From assembly GCF_009857835.1 (NCBI RefSeq), contig NZ_WWCL01000001.1:434001-498000 (forward strand): 64,000 bases of DNA, in the 5' to 3' direction. The translations under genes and the position numbers were made by a program. This document shows positions 59,911 through 64,000 of this stretch, one piece after another. This DNA is from Duganella fentianensis. Its GTDB lineage: Bacteria; Pseudomonadota; Gammaproteobacteria; Burkholderiales; Burkholderiaceae_D. Each line of letters opens with the position of its first letter. Position 1 is the stretch's first letter. Under the pieces are notes generated by a model that ran no database searches, had not been told where the DNA came from, and worked only from the letters and a program-made list of their open reading frames with translations.

Positions 59911-60921
59911 ATGCCTATGCCGTTCAACGACCCGCCCATGGCCAGCAGCTATCTGCGCCAGATTGCCGATCAGGTAGCCAGCATGGGCGGCGATGTGGAT
60001 GCGTGGCTCGGACGTCAGGGCCTGCAGGCGGCCCAGCTGGAAGATGCCAGCTTCCAGCTCTCTTTCCCCGTATTCCGTCTGCTGCTGCTCGATGCGCTGG
60101 AGCTGACGCGCGAACCGTCGCTAGGACTGCTGATCGGCGAACGCATGCGCGCCCATACCCACGGCATACTCGGTTATGCCGCCATCAATAGCGGCACGCT
60201 GCGTCAGGCGCTTGATGTGACGCGGCGCTACTTCCGCCTGCGCACCACCATGCTCGATACGGCCATCGATCTGCAGGGCGACTATCTGCGTCTGCAACTG
60301 GTGGAATGCCTGCCGCTGGGCGATATTGCCCGCCCTGTGCTGGAAGCCGTGCTACTGGCGATCAAGAACATCCTCGACTTCATTGCGCGCGGCAGTGCGC
60401 CCTGCCAGCTGGTGTCCTTCCACTGCGCGGCGCCGGACGATATGGCGCTGGCGCGCGAACTGTTCCAGTGCGAGGTGCGCTATGGCCAAGACTGGACCGG
60501 CATGCTGCTGCCCGCTGCAGCGCTGGATATTCCCCTCAAGGTGGGTGATGCGGCCAGCTTCGAGCAGGCCTTGCAGATCTGCCAGCGCGAACTGGACAAA
60601 CTGGTGACGCCGTATTCCACTGCCGCGCGGGTGCGTAAGCTGATGCTGGAACAGCGCACCGCCTTTCCCTCACTGGCGCTGACGGCGCGCATGCTGCACC
60701 TGACCCCGCGCACCCTGCACCGGCGCCTGCTGGCGGAACACAGCTCCTACCAGCAGATACTGGACGAAGTGCGGCACATGCTGGCACTGGAATACCTGCG
60801 CGGCGGCCAGACCAGCGTGCAGGAAATCAGCTATGCGCTGGGCTATACGGATATCGCCAATTTCAGGCGGGCATTCAAGCGCTGGGAAGGAGTGCCGCCC
60901 ACGGCATGGCAGGCGGCCTAG
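59911..60921 (+). CDS. AraC-family regulator with ligand-binding N-terminal domain
   Basis: The 336-residue protein has the arabinose-binding-like/OruR-type N-terminal domain (about 20-210; REPSLGLLIGERMRAHTHGILGYA split at about 68-90) and a C-terminal AraC HTH (about 235-336; LTARMLHLTPRTLHRRL and VQEISYALGYTDIANFRRAF). Targets are unknown; it is adjacent to, but not obviously part of, the hydroxyproline cluster. No good ribosome-binding site precedes ATG 59911; an ATG at 59938 is an alternative start. Confidence 0.85.
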   Translation: MPMPFNDPPMASSYLRQIADQVASMGGDVDAWLGRQGLQAAQLEDASFQLSFPVFRLLLLDALELTREPSLGLLIGERMRAHTHGILGYAAINSGTLRQALDVTRRYFRLRTTMLDTAIDLQGDYLRLQLVECLPLGDIARPVLEAVLLAIKNILDFIARGSAPCQLVSFHCAAPDDMALARELFQCEVRYGQDWTGMLLPAAALDIPLKVGDAASFEQALQICQRELDKLVTPYSTAARVRKLMLEQRTAFPSLALTARMLHLTPRTLHRRLLAEHSSYQQILDEVRHMLALEYLRGGQTSVQEISYALGYTDIANFRRAFKRWEGVPPTAWQAA

Positions 60922-60937
60922 GTAGGACGATGGCGGC

Positions 60938-61888
60938 TTAGTGCGCGTTAGGCCTGGCGCTGGCCATGGCGACCTGATTGCTGGACGGGATATTCTGTTC
61001 TATCCACTTCAGCATGTCCTGCCAGATGCGGCGCATTTCGGCCTGATCGGGCAGGCGGCCGGCGCTAGGCAGTTCTATGGTCAGCACCGGCACCTGATTG
61101 CCGCTGTAGGCACCGAGCGAACCCGGATACACGCCGATAGGCGCGAGGCGCAGCGCGCCAAAGCGCACGGGCGGATCGACCGGACCGTCGAAATCGAGCA
61201 CGCCGAACGGCGCGTGCACGGAGATGATGAGCTGCGGCTTGAAGCGTTTGATTTCTTCGCTGAGCCAGCGGCTTTCCGGTTCCGACAGGGGGCTGGAGCC
61301 GGGGAAGCGGCGCGGGTCGCGCCCCGTCTTGCTGACCCAGTAGCGCTGCGCTTCCACATTCCAGCGCGGCGTAGGGAAGTTGCGGTTCAGGTCCACGCCG
61401 TTGGCGTTGACGCGGCGCGGCTTGGCCGCCAGCATGCCGTCCGGATTCAGTACCGGCACGATATTCCAGTGCAGCGGGCTGCTATCGGCTGGCGGCAGCC
61501 ACTGCATCCACTGGAACACGGCCGAAGAAGCGCTCAGTTCATCGCCATGGATGCCGCCTATCAGCAGCACGCGCACGGAATCCTTCTTGCTGGTGGATGC
61601 CTGCTGGCGCGTGAGGATAGGGAAACCCTGACGCGAACGGGCGCCCGACTGCACCAGCTGGCTGTTCTGGCACATGGCCGGCGTGACGCTTTGCAGGCGC
61701 GCCGTCAGGCGTGCGCAGGGCGTGCGGGCATTCGCCGTATTGCTGGCTGCAGGAGCGTTGTTTTTATGTGCAGGTGCGTGGCCATGGGCTGCAGCATGGG
61801 CCGGAGCCGCCAGCGCTGCGGCGCTGAAAACGGAGCTGGTGCACGTTATGGAGAACGTCAGTAAGGCGAGAAAATTGAGTGGTCGCAT
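60938..61888 (-). CDS. Exported M14-like zinc carboxypeptidase (MpaA-like)
   Basis: The 316-residue protein has a signal peptide (about 1-28), a His/Ala-rich linker, and an M14-type domain with the zinc pair His114 and Glu117 in GGIHGDE, the substrate-binding NANGVDLNRNFPT, and third ligand His in SVHAP. MpaA-like enzymes cleave gamma-D-glutamyl-DAP bonds of murein peptides; here the export signal suggests periplasmic action. Start: ATG 61888 gives the best signal peptide. A TATAAT on the minus strand at 61931-61936 supports it, since the upstream ATG at 61921 would leave almost no leader. Confidence 0.82.
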   Translation of the reverse strand: MRPLNFLALLTFSITCTSSVFSAAALAAPAHAAAHGHAPAHKNNAPAASNTANARTPCARLTARLQSVTPAMCQNSQLVQSGARSRQGFPILTRQQASTSKKDSVRVLLIGGIHGDELSASSAVFQWMQWLPPADSSPLHWNIVPVLNPDGMLAAKPRRVNANGVDLNRNFPTPRWNVEAQRYWVSKTGRDPRRFPGSSPLSEPESRWLSEEIKRFKPQLIISVHAPFGVLDFDGPVDPPVRFGALRLAPIGVYPGSLGAYSGNQVPVLTIELPSAGRLPDQAEMRRIWQDMLKWIEQNIPSSNQVAMASARPNAH

Positions 61889-62007
61889 CAGGTAGCTGGG
61901 GTGTGCCGGAGTAGTCCGCATCCGGCTCACATTATAGCTGAATTCCCCCGTTTCCTCGCCCGGGATTTGACTGCTGGTTACTTATCGCGCTTATTTATCG
62001 CACCCAC

Positions 62008-62967
62008 TCAGACGGCCGGTGACTGGAACTTCTTGCGGTAGGACGCGGGCTGCATGCCGACACGCTGCTGGAACAGACGGCGGAAAGAATTGCTGTCTTC
62101 ATAACCCACCTTGAAGGTGATGCTGTCCAGATTCATGCGGGTCGATTCCAGCAGGTGTTTGGCCCGCTCCAGCCGCAGCGTCTGCAGGTAGGCCAGCGGC
62201 GTGTACTGGGTGGCTTCCTTGAAGCGGCGCACGAAGTTACGCGGGCTGAAGCCGAAGCGCTGGGCCAGTTCGTCTATGGCCAGCGGCTGGTCGAAATGCT
62301 GTTCCAGCCAGTTCTGCACGCGCAGGATGTCGGCATCGCCATGGGCTTTGGGCATATTCCACATCACGTACACGGATTGCTCGGTGGGGGCGCTATCGAT
62401 CAGCAGGTAGCGGCTGCATTTCTGCGCCAGTTCCAGCGAACCGTAACGGCGGATCAGGTGCAGCAGCAAATGGGCCGAGGCACCGGCGCCGCCACTGGTG
62501 ATGACGCGGTTGTCTTCGCACAGCACGTCGCGCTCGGCCATGCGGATCTGCGGGTAGCGGCGGCGGAACAGGTCGGCCAGCGCCCAGTGGGTGGTGGCGC
62601 GCGCATCGTCGAGCAAGCCCGTTTCGGCCAGCATGAAAGCGCCCGTGCACAGCGAGGCCAGCACGGCGCCGCGGCTGTGCTGCTGGCGCAGCCAGTCCGT
62701 GTAGCGGCCAAAGCCGGGCAGGGCATCGCGCAGCGTGAACAGAAAACCGGGCACCAGCACCAGATCGGTATGGCTGATGGCGCCCAGCGCCAGATCGGCA
62801 TGCAGGGTCTGGCCGCTCAGGGTGGCCACGGGGCCGCCGTCCAGCGAGGCCGTGTGGATTTCGAAGATGGGCTGGCCGGCAAACAGATTGGCTGCCTTGA
62901 GCAGTTCCAGCGCCGTGGTGGCGCTGGCGGCGGAGCATTGTTCGGACAGGAGCAGGGTCAGGTGCAT
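62008..62967 (-). CDS. GlxA-family transcriptional regulator (DJ-1/PfpI-like + AraC HTH)
   Basis: The 319-residue protein has a DJ-1/PfpI-like N-terminal domain (about 1-185; the nucleophile-elbow Cys in ASLCTGAFMLA) fused to an AraC-type HTH (about 215-319; FGFSPRNFVRRFKEATQYTP and FKVGYEDSNSFRRLF). The group includes regulators of arginine, carnitine and glycine-betaine use. It is divergent from the thioesterase gene, but its targets are not known. Confidence 0.9.
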   Translation of the reverse strand: MHLTLLLSEQCSAASATTALELLKAANLFAGQPIFEIHTASLDGGPVATLSGQTLHADLALGAISHTDLVLVPGFLFTLRDALPGFGRYTDWLRQQHSRGAVLASLCTGAFMLAETGLLDDARATTHWALADLFRRRYPQIRMAERDVLCEDNRVITSGGAGASAHLLLHLIRRYGSLELAQKCSRYLLIDSAPTEQSVYVMWNMPKAHGDADILRVQNWLEQHFDQPLAIDELAQRFGFSPRNFVRRFKEATQYTPLAYLQTLRLERAKHLLESTRMNLDSITFKVGYEDSNSFRRLFQQRVGMQPASYRKKFQSPAV

Positions 62968-63062
62968 GGCGGATTTCGCATGAAATAAGTCATTTCTGCA
63001 CCTACTTTAGCAGAATCGCCTGACCTATAGTGGTGTCCATCGTCTACTTTGCTATCCCCATC

Positions 63063-63620
63063 ATGAATCTCTGGTTCCGTCTGCTCAACATGCTGCTGCG
63101 CCGTCCGTGGCGCCAGTCGGTCGATCCGTTTTCCACCACCGTGGTGGGCATGCGGGTGTGGCCGTTCGATCTCGATCTGAATTTCCATGTGACTAACGGG
63201 CGCTATCTCACCATGGCCGATGTGGGCCGCATGGACTATGTGCTCAAGACGGGCGCCTTCCGTACGGCGCTGCGCCACAAGGCCGTGCCCATCGTCGGCG
63301 ATGTGTGGGGCAAGTTCCGCCGCGAGCTGCGCCTGTTCGAGCGCTTCGAGATCCATACGCGCATGCTGGGCTGGGATGAAAAATGGCTGTTCGTCGAACA
63401 CCGCTTCATGAGCAAGGGCCGGGTCGTGGGCGTGGTCATCATGCGCGGCGTGTTCCGTTCAGGCCGCGGTCCGCTGCCGCCTATCGAAATCGTGCGCGAT
63501 CTCGGCGTGCCGGAACAGTCGCCGGCATTGCCGGAATGGCTGCAGCGCTGGTCCGACAGTTGTGACGGCCTGAGCGGCCATCTGCGCGGCGAAGAAGGCC
63601 GCGCCCTGCGCGCGGCCTAG
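63063..63620 (+). CDS. Acyl-CoA thioesterase-like hotdog protein (Them6-like)
   Basis: The 185-residue protein has the 4HBT/Them6 pattern: RVWPFDLDLNFHVTNGRYLT (about 31-50) with the conserved Asp and His-Asn-like pair, DVGRMDYVLK, then the hotdog strands through MRGVFRSGRG. Such enzymes hydrolyse acyl-CoA or act as acyl-handling proteins; the substrate is unknown. The ATG at 63063 matches the family N-terminus MNLWFRLL; a GTG at 63030 is an unlikely start. It is divergent from the GlxA regulator. Confidence 0.83.
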   Translation: MNLWFRLLNMLLRRPWRQSVDPFSTTVVGMRVWPFDLDLNFHVTNGRYLTMADVGRMDYVLKTGAFRTALRHKAVPIVGDVWGKFRRELRLFERFEIHTRMLGWDEKWLFVEHRFMSKGRVVGVVIMRGVFRSGRGPLPPIEIVRDLGVPEQSPALPEWLQRWSDSCDGLSGHLRGEEGRALRAA

Positions 63621-63624
63621 CTGC

Positions 63625-64000
63625 CTAGCTGCGCGCGCCCAGCGCCGAGCAGTTCAGTTCAATGATGCCGCGCTGCAGGGCCAGCACGGCCGCATGGGTG
63701 CGGTCGTTGGCCATCAGCTTGGTCAGGATGTTCTTGACGTGGGCTTTGACGGTGTCTTCGGATATATCCAGATTGAGGGCGATGCGCTTGTTGGACTTGC
63801 CATCGGCCACCAGCTTGAGCACTTCCACTTCGCGCTTGCTCAGCGTATCGCCGCCGGCCGGCGCAATCATTTCCATGGCGATTTCAGGCGGGATGCAGCG
63901 CCGTCCGCTGTACACCTGGCGCACCGTATCGAGCATATCCTTGCGCAGCATGCTTTTCAGCAGATAGCCGGAAGCGCCCGCTTTCACGGCGCGCAAGGCG
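63625..64000 (-). CDS. NarL/FixJ-type response regulator, C-terminal part (truncated by window edge)
   Basis: The window ends inside this gene. The visible part is the end of a receiver domain with the conserved Lys in GASGYLLKS and a LuxR-type HTH (LSKREVEVLKLVADGKSNKRIA and SEDTVKAHVKNILTKL). The full protein would be phosphorylated on an upstream Asp outside the window. Its kinase partner is not visible here. It converges on the thioesterase gene with only four bases between stops. Confidence 0.9.
   Translation of the reverse strand, partial: ALRAVKAGASGYLLKSMLRKDMLDTVRQVYSGRRCIPPEIAMEMIAPAGGDTLSKREVEVLKLVADGKSNKRIALNLDISEDTVKAHVKNILTKLMANDRTHAAVLALQRGIIELNCSALGARS

Overview
The window is GC-rich chromosomal DNA from a betaproteobacterium, most likely of the family Oxalobacteraceae (Massilia/Duganella/Janthinobacterium-like). 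I infer this from the gene neighbourhoods (RNB ribonuclease-tonB-aroE-mtgA, hemL-thiD-rubredoxin-pilGHIJ-chpA, yqgE-ruvX-pyrR-pyrB-pyrC', phoH-ybeY-corC-lnt-glyQ-glyS-gmhB-plsC) and from a PEP-CTERM protein. I see no tRNA, rRNA, CRISPR array, insertion sequence, integrase or phage gene. The DNA is densely packed, mostly with conserved core genes; only one stretch without a gene exceeds 300 bases (45282-45651).

Layout. 1-7959 (+): the 3' end of an RNB-family ribonuclease, a TonB-like protein, aroE, mtgA, corA, and a NitT/TauT-type ABC transporter (fused double permease plus ATPase with a C-terminal AAA-associated domain, no binding protein nearby). A 30-bp-stem hairpin separates these from hemL and thiD (-). 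10265-19841 (+): rubredoxin, then a Chp/Pil chemosensory operon for type IV pilus control (pilG, pilH, pilI, pilJ, and a 1868-residue chpA with three histidine phosphotransfer sites). Photolyase (-) faces it. 21516-26184 (+): yqgE, ruvX, pyrR, pyrB, a dihydroorotase-like pyrC' that lacks its metal-binding histidines, and an acyltransferase. apaH (-) follows.

27241-35780 (+) makes envelope sugars: rfbBACD (dTDP-L-rhamnose), a WecA/WbpL-type initiating phosphosugar transferase, phosphomannomutase, waaC and waaA (lipid A-core). 35784-45281 (-) is a long housekeeping run: YgjP-like metallopeptidase, plsC, gmhB (heptose for the same LPS core), glyS, glyQ, lnt, corC, ybeY, phoH. 45652-51311 holds small regulatory and signalling genes: an orphan HTH protein, an HDOD protein with its partner, a membrane histidine kinase, a DUF3224 protein, a PEP-CTERM protein, a ChaN-like lipoprotein and a thioredoxin.

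51394-59791 contains an MHS-type transporter and then a trans-4-hydroxy-L-proline catabolic cluster: MFS transporter (+), a DHDPS-family deaminase, a three-part D-hydroxyproline dehydrogenase, hydroxyproline 2-epimerase (all -), and a divergent PAS-AraC regulator (+). The last enzyme of that route, alpha-ketoglutarate semialdehyde dehydrogenase, is not in the window. 59911-64000 has another AraC regulator, an M14-like peptidase, a GlxA-type regulator, a hotdog thioesterase and the C-terminal end of a NarL-type response regulator cut by the window edge.

I did not find an entirely new system. The most interesting points are the pseudo-dihydroorotase, the ThiD homologue lacking its usual catalytic residue, the hydroxyproline cluster with a palindromic operator over its transporter promoter and an unusual PAS-AraC regulator, the in-frame hexanucleotide tandem repeat in chpA, and several structured intergenic elements.
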